Of a stretch of DNA of 64,000 bases, positions 1 through 9,522 are shown one piece after another. Made by a program: the position numbers and the translations under genes. A model generated the notes under the pieces. That model was not told the DNA's origin. It saw nothing but the letters and a program-made list of their open reading frames with translations, and made no database searches. Source of the stretch: an uncultured Clostridia bacterium (GTDB taxonomy: Bacteria; Bacillota; Clostridia; Christensenellales; Pumilibacteraceae); the NCBI GenBank assembly GCA_934229275.1, contig CAKQDN010000001.1, positions 50,915-114,914 on the forward strand, written 5' to 3'. How positions within the stretch are numbered: the stretch's first letter is position 1; each line of letters starts with the position of its first letter.

Positions 1-602
1 GCGCTCACCAGCAGCATCACGGCCACCATAGTGCGCGCAAGGTAAATGCGAGTACTCTCTGTGTTGTCGCAGAAGAAAGCAAACGCCGCATAAAAAGCGA
101 GGAACATTCCGCCTATTCCGAACGCGTACAAAAGCGACGAAAAGTCGTACGGCTTATGGAAAAGTCCGCCTGCGATCGTGACGACGAACAGCACGGCGAA
201 AGCAAGTGACATGGGTCTAAGAAGAAGGTTCGCTTTATGATCTCTCGTCTTGTAGATTTTCGCAAAGTAGTATGTAACCGCACACGCGATTATAACGACG
301 GCGACGGCAAACGCGACTATCGTAAGCGGAGAAGTGAAGTATTTCATTTCGTCGTCTGAAGAGCCGCTCGAACGGAAGGACAACTGAAAAACGAGTGTCA
401 AGAGAGGTGGGAAAGCGTAGCGTTCGTTGTCCGACAGAATAAGCGCCGCCGCGAACAGAACCGCCGAAACGATTACGCCGAGGCGCGTTAAGCCCGTTAC
501 GAAAAACACGAACGCAAGGGCGGTTACAGCCGCGATATAGTAAGGACTTTTGAAAAGCCTTATTATCGTGCCTTTAAGCCGATCGTTATCCTTTTTGCTC
601 AT
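1..602 (-). CDS. Polytopic membrane protein, 3' end cut by window edge
   Basis: The reading frame opens with ATG at 602 (reading leftwards) and stays open to base 1, giving about 200 residues of an incomplete protein. It begins MSKKDNDRL and then shows several hydrophobic stretches (about residues 20-40, 44-60, 90-115, 130-150, 160-180), with short charged loops such as KIYKTRDHKAN. The start overlaps the last 17 bases of the upstream sugar dehydratase gene, so the two are almost certainly co-transcribed and translationally coupled. By position and topology it could be an O-antigen polymerase/ligase-like or other surface-polysaccharide membrane protein. That is inference from context: no family motif is visible in the part present. 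Confidence 0.7.
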   Translation of the reverse strand, partial: MSKKDNDRLKGTIIRLFKSPYYIAAVTALAFVFFVTGLTRLGVIVSAVLFAAALILSDNERYAFPPLLTLVFQLSFRSSGSSDDEMKYFTSPLTIVAFAVAVVIIACAVTYYFAKIYKTRDHKANLLLRPMSLAFAVLFVVTIAGGLFHKPYDFSSLLYAFGIGGMFLAFYAAFAFFCDNTESTRIYLARTMVAVMLLVS

Positions 603-2613
603 TCTTGATTTTCCTCCTGTATTCGCTGGGGACCATGGTAAATATCTGTTCTTCGGTGGCTTTTTCGTCTTCGCTCATGGCAAGAGTACGCAGTTTTTCG
701 AGTTGTTCGTCGAACTTTTTGCGGTCTATTTCCTGCAATTTGTTGACGAAAACGCCCTCATGAGCGGTTTTATCCACTTTTTCCTTGTCGTAACGCAGTT
801 CTTCGAACAGTTTTTCGCCGGGGCGCAGTCCTGTTATTTCGATCGGGATATCGACTTCCGGAACCAGCCCGTTAAGACGTATAAGGTCGCACGCAAGGTC
901 GTAGATGTACACGGGTTCGCCCATGTCCAGCACGAACACTTCGCCGCGTGAAGCGAACGCTCCCGTCTGAAGAACCAGTCTTACGGCTTCCGGAATGGAC
1001 ATAAAGTAGCGTTTAATATTGCGGTCGGTAAGCGTTACGGGACCGCCTTTACGGATCTGATCGAGGAAAATAGGCACGACCGAGCCGTTGCTTCCGAGCA
1101 CGTTGCCGAAACGGACCGCCGCTATTTTCAGTGAGCCTGTTTTTCCGCGCGTCTGCACGAGCATTTCGGCAATACGCTTGCTCGCACCCATGACGTTGGA
1201 GGGGTTCACGGCTTTGTCGGTGGAGATAAGCACCATCTTGCCTGTGCCGTATTTCTGCGCGCACTCGATGACGTTGAGCGTGCCGAAAACGTTGTTTTTA
1301 ATGGCTTCCGTGGGCGCGATTTCCATCATCGGAACGTGTTTGTACGCCGCCGCGTGGAAGATGATTTCGGGGTGATACTGTTCGAACACTTCTTCGAGTT
1401 TGGCACGCTCCCGAACGGTACCGATGACGAGCGTGTAGCGACTGCGGTCGAATTTCTGCATGAATTCCTGATTGAGGAAGAACATGCCGTTTTCGTGCAT
1501 ATCGAAAATAACGAGGTGTTTGCAGCCGAACGTCAGTACTTGTCTGCACAGTTCGCTGCCTATCGAGCCTGCTCCGCCGGTGACCATGACCACTTTGTCT
1601 TTAACCGAGCAGTCTATAAGTTCGCGGCGCACTTTGAATTCGTCGCGACCCAAAAGGTTTTCGATTTTAATGTCCTGAATGGACAGCGAGCCGCTCGAAT
1701 ATTCGTCGGCGTCGAGATAGCCGGGGACGAATTTAATGGGGATGTTAAGCGGTTTGCAAAGGTTGTAAATGTGGCGCAGTTGCGACTTGTTAAGGCTGAT
1801 TATCGCGATGACTATGGCGCCTGCCGTGTATTTTTCGGCGACTTCCGCGACGTTTTCGATGGGGCCGACTATGGGTACGCCGCAGATTTTGGCGTGCTGT
1901 TTGTTCTTGTCGTCGTCGAGCGCGGCAACGGGGAGGTAGCCTTCCGAAGGATTCTGCATGAATCGCGTGATTATAAGCGCGCCGGTGTAGCCCGCTCCGA
2001 TTATTATCGTGCGTTTGAGCGTGGGTTTATTGGACTTGCCCGTTTTGTTGTAGTACAGAATGGTGTTGATTATTCCGTAGCGGAAACGCCAACTGCCGCA
2101 CAGACAGAACGCGAAAAGTATGTACATTAAAATTACCGGAGCCCAGTACGGAATTCCGAAAAATTCGTAAAGCACTATTTTTGCCGCCCATATGACGACG
2201 AGCGCGAAAACAAACGCCGCGATAAACCGCTGAACGTCGTTTTTGCCGGCGTATTTCCACACCGTGCCGTAGCAGCGGAAGATAAGCAGCATGACAATCG
2301 TCGTTACGACCGAAACCGGCATTATTATCGTCCAGCGATTGGTTCCGTAACCGTACGACGGGTCAATACGATAGTACATTATGGCGTCGGCAAGCCAGAA
2401 CGCCAGCATGCATAGGGCGACGTCGGCAAGCAACGTGAGAATAAACATCAGCCAGAACGGAATCACTCTGTCCGAACCGCTTACCGCGCGTTCGAAGTTT
2501 TTACGCGCTTGTTTTTTATCGAATTGTTCGGGCGTAAAATCGTTATTGCGTCCGACGATTTTTTTGTTTTCGATTTTTTTGTTTTCGTTTTTGTTGTTCT
2601 GTCGGTTATTCAC
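586..2613 (-). CDS. Nucleoside-diphosphate-sugar 4,6-dehydratase/epimerase, FlaA1/CapD/PglF type
   Basis: Membrane-anchored polysaccharide biosynthesis protein of about 675 aa that probably makes a UDP-4-keto-6-deoxy sugar for surface glycans. The N-terminal third has four transmembrane helices (about residues 45-170) and a CoA-binding-like Rossmann region. The C-terminal part is a short-chain dehydrogenase with the nucleotide-binding TGGAGSIGSE (about residue 344) and the typical STDKAVNPSNVMGASKR block (about 471), followed by RFGNVLGSNGSVVP. A longer frame reaches 2985, but it would overlap the helicase-loader gene and cross a terminator and a consensus promoter. I therefore choose GTG at 2613, which has GGAG eight bases upstream and starts NNRQNNKNENKK. 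It forms an operon with the membrane protein that begins at 602. Confidence 0.9.
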   Translation of the reverse strand: MNNRQNNKNENKKIENKKIVGRNNDFTPEQFDKKQARKNFERAVSGSDRVIPFWLMFILTLLADVALCMLAFWLADAIMYYRIDPSYGYGTNRWTIIMPVSVVTTIVMLLIFRCYGTVWKYAGKNDVQRFIAAFVFALVVIWAAKIVLYEFFGIPYWAPVILMYILFAFCLCGSWRFRYGIINTILYYNKTGKSNKPTLKRTIIIGAGYTGALIITRFMQNPSEGYLPVAALDDDKNKQHAKICGVPIVGPIENVAEVAEKYTAGAIVIAIISLNKSQLRHIYNLCKPLNIPIKFVPGYLDADEYSSGSLSIQDIKIENLLGRDEFKVRRELIDCSVKDKVVMVTGGAGSIGSELCRQVLTFGCKHLVIFDMHENGMFFLNQEFMQKFDRSRYTLVIGTVRERAKLEEVFEQYHPEIIFHAAAYKHVPMMEIAPTEAIKNNVFGTLNVIECAQKYGTGKMVLISTDKAVNPSNVMGASKRIAEMLVQTRGKTGSLKIAAVRFGNVLGSNGSVVPIFLDQIRKGGPVTLTDRNIKRYFMSIPEAVRLVLQTGAFASRGEVFVLDMGEPVYIYDLACDLIRLNGLVPEVDIPIEITGLRPGEKLFEELRYDKEKVDKTAHEGVFVNKLQEIDRKKFDEQLEKLRTLAMSEDEKATEEQIFTMVPSEYRRKIKNEQKG

Positions 2614-2722
2614 GGGAAATGCTCCGTCTACGTTGCCTTTTCGCGGCAAACTCCGTATTTTTACTTGCAACCGCATCCGAGCGGTCGCGCGCACGCGTAT
2701 CATATTTATGCGTACACGCAAT

Positions 2723-2751
2723 ATTATATTATTTTTGATGCGTTCTGTCAA
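2723..2751 (-). promoter_or_regulatory. Consensus sigma-A promoter for the glycan genes
   Basis: On the minus strand there is a perfect TTGACA (2751-2746), a 17-base spacer and a perfect TATAAT (2728-2723). It lies between the terminator of the helicase-loader operon and the GTG start at 2613, giving a leader of about 100 nt. It also supports the shorter start for the dehydratase gene. Confidence 0.85.
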
Positions 2752-2770
2752 GCCCAAAAGCCTTATACGA

Positions 2771-2810
2771 AAAAAACGACGCCGTTTCATGCGAGAAAAG
2801 CGTCGTTTTA
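2771..2810 (-). terminator. Rho-independent terminator after the dnaD-dnaC operon
   Basis: The minus strand has a nine-base stem AAACGACGC/GCGTCGTTT with a 17-nt loop, followed by a run of T. It lies just past the stop codon of the helicase loader. Confidence 0.8.
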
Positions 2811-2863
2811 AGTCTTTTTGTAAATTATGAGTAGCGTGATTGATAAGAAAACTTTGGGGTCGC

Positions 2864-3775
2864 TCAGGCGCGGTCTGGATTTCGTACTTCGCACGCGCGC
2901 AGGTCTTTTCCCGAAAATTCGGCGGCGTAGCAGGTCTTTTTGTCCAGCATGCGGCTCGCGATTCTCTCGCCGTACCGCGCGGCAAGCCGATCGACGTCGA
3001 GATTGCTCGTAAACAGCGTGTGACGTCCTGCGATCTGTCGTTCGTTTATCACGAGGTACAGGTATTCGAGCGTAACGTTTTTATACACGGCTTCGGTGCC
3101 GAGGTCGTCGATGACGAGCAAGTCGCAGTCGAGGTACGGAGCGATCAGCGAGCGACGGTCGGGCGTGAAAGTGGTGTGGTATGCCGACGCGTCAGAAACG
3201 AACTTGAAAGCCGTGACGAAAGTGGCGGAGTAGCCTTTTTTAAGCACCGCGTCCACGCAGCACGACGCAAGAAAAGTTTTGCCCGTGCCGCTTTTTCCGA
3301 GCAGCGAGAATATCTTCTTTTTGGAAAGCGGAAATTTGTCCGCAAACACCGTTTTAAGGTCGGCGGCGACTTTTATAAATACCGCTCCGTCTTTTTGATC
3401 GAAAAGCGAATAGTCGATTTCCGAAAAATCGTGCAGGGGAAAGGCGATGTAGTCGTCGAACGACATTGCCTTGACGCACTCGCACATTTTTCCGCCCGTA
3501 AAGCCCTTATCTCCGCATTTGGCGCAGTGAGGAGCGGGGCGAACGATTTTTTTCAGTCCGCTTGCGTCGATGTATTCGTCAAGAGCGCGTTTTGCTCTGT
3601 CGCCGGCTCCCTCGGTTTCGCCTTTTACGTCCGAAAGCACGGCTTTTCGGTAGGCGGCGTCGAGCGCGGCAAGGCGTTCGTCGCTTGCAAGCAGACGGTA
3701 GTAGGCTTCCGACGCGGCAATAAGGTCGCTTTCGCGGCGCGAACGTATGAAGTTAAGCGTTTTTTCGTAGTTCAT
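2864..3775 (-). CDS. dnaC: DnaC/DnaI-like AAA+ helicase loader
   Basis: 303-aa ATPase expected to load the replicative helicase DnaB onto DNA. The N-terminal half carries a zinc-binding-like cluster CAKCGDKGFTGGKMCEC (about residues 84-100), as in DnaI-type loaders. The C-terminal AAA+ domain has Walker A GKSGTGKT, Walker B DLLVIDDLG, the sensor-like TSNL and an arginine-rich GERIASRM segment. The start overlaps the upstream dnaD-like stop by one base (TAATG), a tight operon arrangement. DnaD plus DnaC/DnaI is the standard Firmicute helicase-loading pair, and the helicase DnaB is encoded 12 kb away at 15806. The name is by family; dnaI would be equally fair. Confidence 0.9.
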   Translation of the reverse strand: MNYEKTLNFIRSRRESDLIAASEAYYRLLASDERLAALDAAYRKAVLSDVKGETEGAGDRAKRALDEYIDASGLKKIVRPAPHCAKCGDKGFTGGKMCECVKAMSFDDYIAFPLHDFSEIDYSLFDQKDGAVFIKVAADLKTVFADKFPLSKKKIFSLLGKSGTGKTFLASCCVDAVLKKGYSATFVTAFKFVSDASAYHTTFTPDRRSLIAPYLDCDLLVIDDLGTEAVYKNVTLEYLYLVINERQIAGRHTLFTSNLDVDRLAARYGERIASRMLDKKTCYAAEFSGKDLRACEVRNPDRA

Positions 3776-5202
3776 TACAGATCCTCGTATTCGAGATTAT
3801 CGAAAAGAGCGTTGAGTTGGTCGCTCGTGTAAGTTTTCGTGACTTTGGTTTCCTGCGACGCGGCTTTTTCGAAGCGGAAAGCGTTTGCTTCGTCGACCGT
3901 TTTTACGCCTGCTTTGAACCAGGCGGACAAAAGCGCGTTCATGTGCTGAACGGGAGCGGACGTTCCCTTCGACTTTTCCGCGGCGAGAGTGATAAGTTCG
4001 CTCGTCATGCCCCACGACCCCGTCCAGACGTTGTAACTGTCGCGGTCGCGCGAGGTGACGTTTCTCGTAATTCCCGCAACCTCGAAAAAAGCCTTGATGA
4101 AGTTATCGGTCTGCACGCTCTTGCCGACGAACTGATCGATGCTCGCGGCGGACACGAGACCTTGCTTGTAAAATTTGTCCACGACGTCGTTCATGCCTTC
4201 GAGCGTACGCACGCCGCGCTTGAAGCAGTAGGTCGCGATAAGCGTTATCGTTTCCTCGTCGAATCCGCATGCTATCCACTTGGTGATATACGTTTCGATT
4301 ATAAAATCGAGTTGTTCGTAGTATACGCCGATAATGCGGTTGACGTTTTTTGCAAGCGCGACCAGTTTTTCGCGGTTTGCGTTGAAGTCCTCGATTTCCT
4401 CGAACGACATAAGATGATTTTCGTAATATCGGGTCATAAGAGCGTCCAGTTTTTCCATGCCGCCCTTTTTGACCGTTTTCGCGACTTTTATTATTGTGGC
4501 AGGAGTGTATTCCATGCCTTTCGTCCATTTTATGTAAAGCCGCTTGTCCTCGTGGTCGGGCTTTCGCTTGCTGCCGAGCGCGGCGAGAACGGGACGTAGT
4601 TCTTTTTCGTACGCGTCGAACTGGCTTAACTGCTCGCTCACGCGGTCGAATGTCAGTAGTCCCTGTGCCGCTAGGTTGCGCGCGACCGCGAGAATGTAGG
4701 GGTAGGATATGCTTTCGCCTTTCTGGCGTATGCAGTACGCTATGATGGCGAGCATCGCGCCCGTTTCCATGTGCGTGTCTTCCATGAGAGAGTAGTACTC
4801 GTTGTATTCGCCCGGAAGAACGTTTCTGTTCGGGAGCATGGCGTGCAACTGGTCGTTGAAGTCTTTGTACTTGGTTTTGGAGAACTTTTGCGCGGAAGGA
4901 GTGGCTTCGCGCACGGGCAGGAATTCTATTTCGGGAGTGGCGGACGCGCGTGAAACGGCAATAACGCCCTGATTTTCCCAGTAGCGCAACGCTTCTTCCA
5001 CGACCGGCGTATCCAGACTCAGTTTGCTTGCTATGTATTCTTCCGCGTTGTCGCCGACGTTTGCTCCGCTTGCCGCCAGAAGTCCGCAAAGGTACACTTT
5101 AACGTAACTTTCGGGAGCAAACGGCATGAAATTAAGCAAAAACGCGTTGTCTACCTCGGTTTTTCCCGACAACAGTTTTTCTTTTCCGATCTTCATTTGC
5201 AT
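3775..5202 (-). CDS. dnaD: DnaD/DnaB-family replication initiation protein
   Basis: 475-aa primosome protein. The N-terminal region (residues 1-100) resembles the winged-helix part of DnaD/DnaB: FMPFAPESYVKVYLCGLLA, then SLDTPVVEEALRYWENQGVI. Two helical DnaD-like modules follow, the first with MLAIIAYCIRQKGESISYPY and the second with ITLIATYCFKRGVRTLEGMN. It is longer than DnaD of Bacillus (about 230 aa) and close to Bacillus DnaB (about 470 aa), so it may combine both roles. ATG at 5202 is preceded by GGGAGG at eight bases. It is the first gene of the operon with the helicase loader and is divergent from sbcD. Confidence 0.88.
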   Translation of the reverse strand: MQMKIGKEKLLSGKTEVDNAFLLNFMPFAPESYVKVYLCGLLAASGANVGDNAEEYIASKLSLDTPVVEEALRYWENQGVIAVSRASATPEIEFLPVREATPSAQKFSKTKYKDFNDQLHAMLPNRNVLPGEYNEYYSLMEDTHMETGAMLAIIAYCIRQKGESISYPYILAVARNLAAQGLLTFDRVSEQLSQFDAYEKELRPVLAALGSKRKPDHEDKRLYIKWTKGMEYTPATIIKVAKTVKKGGMEKLDALMTRYYENHLMSFEEIEDFNANREKLVALAKNVNRIIGVYYEQLDFIIETYITKWIACGFDEETITLIATYCFKRGVRTLEGMNDVVDKFYKQGLVSAASIDQFVGKSVQTDNFIKAFFEVAGITRNVTSRDRDSYNVWTGSWGMTSELITLAAEKSKGTSAPVQHMNALLSAWFKAGVKTVDEANAFRFEKAASQETKVTKTYTSDQLNALFDNLEYEDL

Positions 5203-5296
5203 AAATTCCGCCTCCCTTAAGCGACCGACGAACGTTTTTTGCGTCCGCTCGGCAAAAAATTGCCGAAATCGCTTGATTTAATCCCCACAATAATCT

Positions 5297-5325
5297 ATAA
5301 TATCATTATTCCGTAAATTTTTCAA
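5297..5325 (-). promoter_or_regulatory. Sigma-A promoter for dnaD-dnaC
   Basis: Minus strand TTGAAA (5325-5320), 17-base spacer, TATTAT (5302-5297), about 95 bases upstream of the dnaD ATG. Confidence 0.7.
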
Positions 5326-5401
5326 ACGTTTTCGGGCAGTTTTTTAAATATCTATATGTGGTATTTATCGCACGCTACAAAACACAATAAGGAGAATGTA
5401 T

Positions 5402-6727
5402 TTGAAGATTCTGCACACCGCCGACTGGCATCTCGGCAAAAAAATAGAAGGAAAGAGCATGCTCGCCAATCAGATAGCGGCTCTCGGCGACCTCGAACGG
5501 ATAGCGGAGGGCGAAAAACCCGACCTCGTGCTTATCTGCGGCGACGTGTTCGACACAGCCGTTCCGCCTGCCGAAGCCGAACGCCTGTTTTTCGACACTT
5601 GCGAACGTTTGTCGTCGTACGGCTGCCCGGTAGTGGCGATTGCCGGCAATCACGACGACGGAAACCGGCTGTCCGCCGCGAGAAGCCTTGCCGCGCGCCA
5701 CAATATCTACCTTATCGGCGACACCGACAACTCCTTTTACGACGCGTTCGGAGCGGAAAACGGAAAAGGCTGGATCCGCATTGATACGCCTTCGGGCAAA
5801 GCGTGCATTGCCGCGCTTCCGTACCCCCTCGAAAGTTTTTTTACGGGCTCGTCCGAGAGTGATCCGAACGAAATTCAGTCTGACGAAAACGCAGCGTCCC
5901 GTAACGAAAACGACGGTACGTCTGACGAAAAAACGAACGAAAACGGTGCCGTGAGCGTTGCTCCCGAAAGCGAAAAAGCCGATAATAATGATGATAGCAA
6001 TGTCAAAAACAGTGACGGCGAAGAGCAGTCGGATGAGCCGTTCGACGAGAAATACACCGACAGAATACGCGCGCTTGTGCGTGAGTGCGAAAAGGGATTT
6101 TTGCCCGGCGAGGTCAATATATTCGCGGCGCATATCTTCACCATGCCCGGCTCGGAGGAAAAGACGCTGGGCGGAGCGAAAATTCTGCCGTCCGACGTTT
6201 TGCCCGATAGCGCGGACTATGCGGCGCTCGGTCACGTTCATAAAAGACTGCGGATAAGCCGCGCTCCCGAGGCGTGGTACTCCGGCTCACTCGTGCCGTG
6301 CTCGTTTGCCGAAACGGGCAACAGGTGCGTAAACATCGTCGAAATAGAGAAAACGGAAAACGGTGAAAAGTCCGTCGCCGTGAGGTCGGTGACGCTTGAA
6401 AACGTAAAAGACCTCGTGAAAATACGCGCGAAAGACTACGACGAGGCGTACGAAAAACTGTCCGCGTGCGACTGCTACGCCGAAATCGAATACGACTGCC
6501 CAACGCCGCTCACTCCGGCTAAAATGAACGCACTCCGCGCACTCCCGGCATTCGTCAAATTCACGCCGTGCTTCGTTTCCGGCGAGAGCGGATCTCGTTC
6601 CGAGCGCAAACTCATGACCGACGAACAACTGTTCGAAGCGTTTTTCGAGCGCAAAAAGGGCAGAAAGCCCGATCCCGACGAGCAGGAACTCTTTATTAAG
6701 GCGGTCGGAAAGGAGGATATTTTATGA
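5402..6727 (+). CDS. sbcD: Exonuclease SbcD (Mre11-type nuclease subunit)
   Basis: 441-aa metallophosphatase subunit of the SbcCD DNA end-processing and hairpin nuclease. Metal ligands are visible in order: D8 and H10 in HTADWHLG, D48 in CGDVFD, N83/H84 in AGNHDD, and GHVHKR further on. The best start is TTG at 5402: it gives the canonical MKILHTADWHLGK beginning and sits seven bases after GGAG, whereas ATG at 5396 is only one base from that GGAG. An acidic, Asn/Ser/Glu-rich low-complexity insert occupies about residues 150-215, between the nuclease motifs. The stop overlaps the sbcC start in ATGA. The capping-domain tail with KGRKPDPDEQELF is present. Confidence 0.95.
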   Translation: MKILHTADWHLGKKIEGKSMLANQIAALGDLERIAEGEKPDLVLICGDVFDTAVPPAEAERLFFDTCERLSSYGCPVVAIAGNHDDGNRLSAARSLAARHNIYLIGDTDNSFYDAFGAENGKGWIRIDTPSGKACIAALPYPLESFFTGSSESDPNEIQSDENAASRNENDGTSDEKTNENGAVSVAPESEKADNNDDSNVKNSDGEEQSDEPFDEKYTDRIRALVRECEKGFLPGEVNIFAAHIFTMPGSEEKTLGGAKILPSDVLPDSADYAALGHVHKRLRISRAPEAWYSGSLVPCSFAETGNRCVNIVEIEKTENGEKSVAVRSVTLENVKDLVKIRAKDYDEAYEKLSACDCYAEIEYDCPTPLTPAKMNALRALPAFVKFTPCFVSGESGSRSERKLMTDEQLFEAFFERKKGRKPDPDEQELFIKAVGKEDIL

Positions 6728-9342
6728 AACCGTTGCTTCTCGAAATAGAAGGAATAAACAGTTTCCGCCAAAGGCAGGTCATCGACTTCCGCGCGCTTTC
6801 GAGCGGCAATCTTTTCTGTATATCCGGTAAAACCGGCAGCGGCAAAACCACCGTACTGGACTGCGTCATTTTGGGACTTTATCAGAAATTACCGTCGTTT
6901 TCGTCGCGCGGTAATATAGAAGATTATATAAATCTCAGTTGCGAAAAGGGTGAAATCAAACTGACTTTCGAACTGGACGGAAAAGTGTACCGCACCGAGC
7001 GCGTCATATCGAGAAAAGGCGCGAATTCCGCGAAAATAGTAGACGCGGAAACGGGCGCTGTAATCAAGGAGAAAAACAACGAGGCGTTCGCGTTCATCGG
7101 CGAAAAACTCGGGCTTAGCGTTGACGACTTCGCTCGGGTCATCGTGCTGCAACAGGGCGAATTCGCGCAGTTTTTGCGTGCGAACAAGTCGGACAGGAAC
7201 GCAACGGTCATAAAATTGTTCCGCCTCGACCGCTTTTCCGACGTTCCGCAGCGTTTCCGTGCCGCCGCAAATACGCTTAAAATCGAACTCGAAAAAAAGG
7301 ACGCCGTTCTTGCCGGTTACGAAAACGATACCGCCGAGCGCGAAAAGCAGATTTCGGACGAGATTAAACTGTGTGACGCCGCGGTCGAAAAGATAACGGC
7401 AGAGTATAAATCTGCGTGCGAGATGCTCCTTAAAGCGGAAGAAAATATGCGAACTCGCGAGCGTTACGAAAAAGCGGTTAAGGATAAAGCGGCTCTATCC
7501 GAAAAAGAGAAAGAGTTGCTGCTCCGCGAAAAGAAAGTCACGGAACTCGAAGAGAAAATCGGAAAGGAACAGCCCGAAATCAAGAAGGAGCAGGCTCGCA
7601 AAGAAGAATACCTGCGGCTCTCGGCGAAACTCGAAAACGAGAGAGCGCAACTGACCGACCTTGTCGAGCGGAAAAAACGCCTGGACGAAAAACGCGCGGA
7701 ATATTCTAAACTCAACCAAAAATACGCCGAAAAGAAAAAAGAACTCGAACTTATCGACCGCAGTATTGCCGAAACCGAAACGCTTTTAGGCGACTATGCA
7801 GGTCAGCGAGCGGACGTTTTGTCTGCCAAATATAAAGAATCGGAGTTTAACCTTAAAAATCGTCGTCAGGCGGAAGCGCAGTTAAACGCTCTTAAAAACG
7901 AGTTGTCGGCTGCCGAAAAACGACTTGAAGAAACTGCTAAGCGCGCGCTTACAGCCGAGGATAATTTGCGTAAAGCCGAGGAAAATCTCTCGCTCGCGAG
8001 AAAAAATCTCGACGACGTAAGACTTATTGAGGGCGCGAATTCCCTTAAAAAACAACTGCACGCCGGCGACGTCTGCCCCGTGTGCGGAGAAATTTTAAAG
8101 CAGCAGCCGGTCGTGACCTGCTCGCGTCTGAAAGAGGCGGAAGAGCGCGCGTTAGCGTGCGAAAACGACGCTGCGACTGCAAGAAAAGAGCAGTCTGCCG
8201 CAGCCGCCGCGCTCGCCGCGGATAAAAGCGCACGCGAACAATTGTTTGCAAACTTTTCCGCATGCGAAAAACAATACGCTTTGCTCCCGGATGCTGACGA
8301 AAAGCAAACCGAAACGCTTAAAAAAGCGCTCTCTCTGACTGTCGGACTCGAAAAAACGCGGACGGAAAGGCAAAAAATCGCATCCGAAGAGGGCAATATG
8401 TCGGCGACTCTTACCGCGCTCGTCGAACAGGGCAAAGAAGATAAAATCGATTACGAAAATCGCCTGAATAAACTGACGTACCGCGATTTCGACGCCCTTT
8501 CGAAGCAGGAAGATCTCGTCGGTCGCTGCCTTGCCGCAATAAACGCGCGGATAGAGGAGTTCGAGCGCTGCGTTACGGACGCCGGAAAACTGCGACTGTC
8601 GCTCGACAAAGAAAAAGCCGAGAACAAAGCCGCTCTCGAAGCCGCCGAAAAACTGCTCGTAAAGGCTCCCGACCCCGATATTCCCGACCCCGAAACGTAC
8701 CGCGTTCTTTCCGGGAGCAAGGACGAGGAGAAAACTGCCGCCGTGGCGCAGCGAGCCAAACTCGAAAACGCGCTGACGGAACTGAAAAGCCGCCTCGAAG
8801 TCAAACGCGCCCTGAAAACCGAACGCGCCGAAATAAACAAAAAATACGAAAAAATCAATTGTCTTTCCGTAATGTTTTCGCGCGGAGAATTCAACGCGTT
8901 CGTCGCGACCGAGTACATAAAGGACTTCACGGTTTCGGCTTCCGAAACGCTGCGCGAACTGACCGGCGGAAAGTACACTCTCTCCTACGACGAGCAGGAA
9001 AGCGACTTTTTCGTCACCGATTTTCTCAACGACAACAAAAAGAGAAAGGCGCGCACGCTCTCGGGCGGCGAAACTTTTCTTGCGTCGCTGTCCATGGCGA
9101 TCGCGCTTTCGAAGGAAATAGCGAGATTCGGAACGTTCGACTTCTTCTTCATCGACGAGGGCTTCGGAACTTTGCACGACGCCGCGCTCGATCAGGCGCT
9201 CGAAGTGCTGTTCGAACTGAGCAAAACTTCGCTCGTCGGACTGGTCACGCACCGCACCGAACTTATCGGAAGAATACCGGTAACTTTGCTCGTTTCCGAA
9301 GCGGACGGAGAAGCCGGCTCGGTGTGTCGTATCGCCGACTGA
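6724..9342 (+). CDS. sbcC: Exonuclease SbcC (Rad50-type SMC ATPase subunit)
   Basis: 872-aa partner of SbcD. It has Walker A GKTGSGKTT near residue 35, then AQFLRANKSDRN and a long coiled coil. The zinc-hook CPVC lies at residues 451-454, followed by a second coiled coil. The ABC signature LSGGE is at 779-783 and Walker B FFFIDEGFG has D811/E812. It is somewhat shorter than E. coli SbcC (about 1050 aa), mostly in the coiled-coil arms. It overlaps sbcD by four bases, so the subunits are translationally coupled. The operon ends at the terminator at 9376. Confidence 0.96.
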   Translation: MKPLLLEIEGINSFRQRQVIDFRALSSGNLFCISGKTGSGKTTVLDCVILGLYQKLPSFSSRGNIEDYINLSCEKGEIKLTFELDGKVYRTERVISRKGANSAKIVDAETGAVIKEKNNEAFAFIGEKLGLSVDDFARVIVLQQGEFAQFLRANKSDRNATVIKLFRLDRFSDVPQRFRAAANTLKIELEKKDAVLAGYENDTAEREKQISDEIKLCDAAVEKITAEYKSACEMLLKAEENMRTRERYEKAVKDKAALSEKEKELLLREKKVTELEEKIGKEQPEIKKEQARKEEYLRLSAKLENERAQLTDLVERKKRLDEKRAEYSKLNQKYAEKKKELELIDRSIAETETLLGDYAGQRADVLSAKYKESEFNLKNRRQAEAQLNALKNELSAAEKRLEETAKRALTAEDNLRKAEENLSLARKNLDDVRLIEGANSLKKQLHAGDVCPVCGEILKQQPVVTCSRLKEAEERALACENDAATARKEQSAAAAALAADKSAREQLFANFSACEKQYALLPDADEKQTETLKKALSLTVGLEKTRTERQKIASEEGNMSATLTALVEQGKEDKIDYENRLNKLTYRDFDALSKQEDLVGRCLAAINARIEEFERCVTDAGKLRLSLDKEKAENKAALEAAEKLLVKAPDPDIPDPETYRVLSGSKDEEKTAAVAQRAKLENALTELKSRLEVKRALKTERAEINKKYEKINCLSVMFSRGEFNAFVATEYIKDFTVSASETLRELTGGKYTLSYDEQESDFFVTDFLNDNKKRKARTLSGGETFLASLSMAIALSKEIARFGTFDFFFIDEGFGTLHDAALDQALEVLFELSKTSLVGLVTHRTELIGRIPVTLLVSEADGEAGSVCRIAD

Positions 9343-9375
9343 CGGGCGAAAGCAGGCAACTTTCAAGAAAAATCT

Positions 9376-9407
9376 ACGCGTGCGCAGGCGAGCGTGCGCG
9401 TTTTTTT
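9376..9407 (+). terminator. Terminator after sbcDC
   Basis: A ten-base stem (ACGCGTGCGC paired with GCGTGCGCGT, two wobble pairs) with a six-base loop, followed by seven T. Confidence 0.85.
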
Positions 9408-9461
9408 ATCGCTAATTTTAAAAAAATACGCGCGCACACGCCCGACGAGCCTTAAAACGTT

Positions 9462-9489
9462 TTGAAAAAGTCGCAAAATGTGGTAAAAT
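9462..9489 (+). promoter_or_regulatory. Promoter for the small membrane protein
   Basis: TTGAAA at 9462, 16-base spacer, TAAAAT at 9484, 33 bases upstream of the ATG at 9523. Confidence 0.6.
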
Positions 9490-9522
9490 AAAACGTAAGA
9501 CTTCGATAAAAGGAGAACGGCT

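Noticed and set aside
2614..2985. N-terminal extension of the sugar dehydratase to 799 residues
   Set aside because: It would cross a terminator and a perfect promoter and overlap the helicase-loader gene; the GTG at 2613 has a proper GGAG.
8152..9366. 404-residue minus-strand frame opposite sbcC
   Set aside because: Shadow frame with low-complexity Phe/Arg composition.
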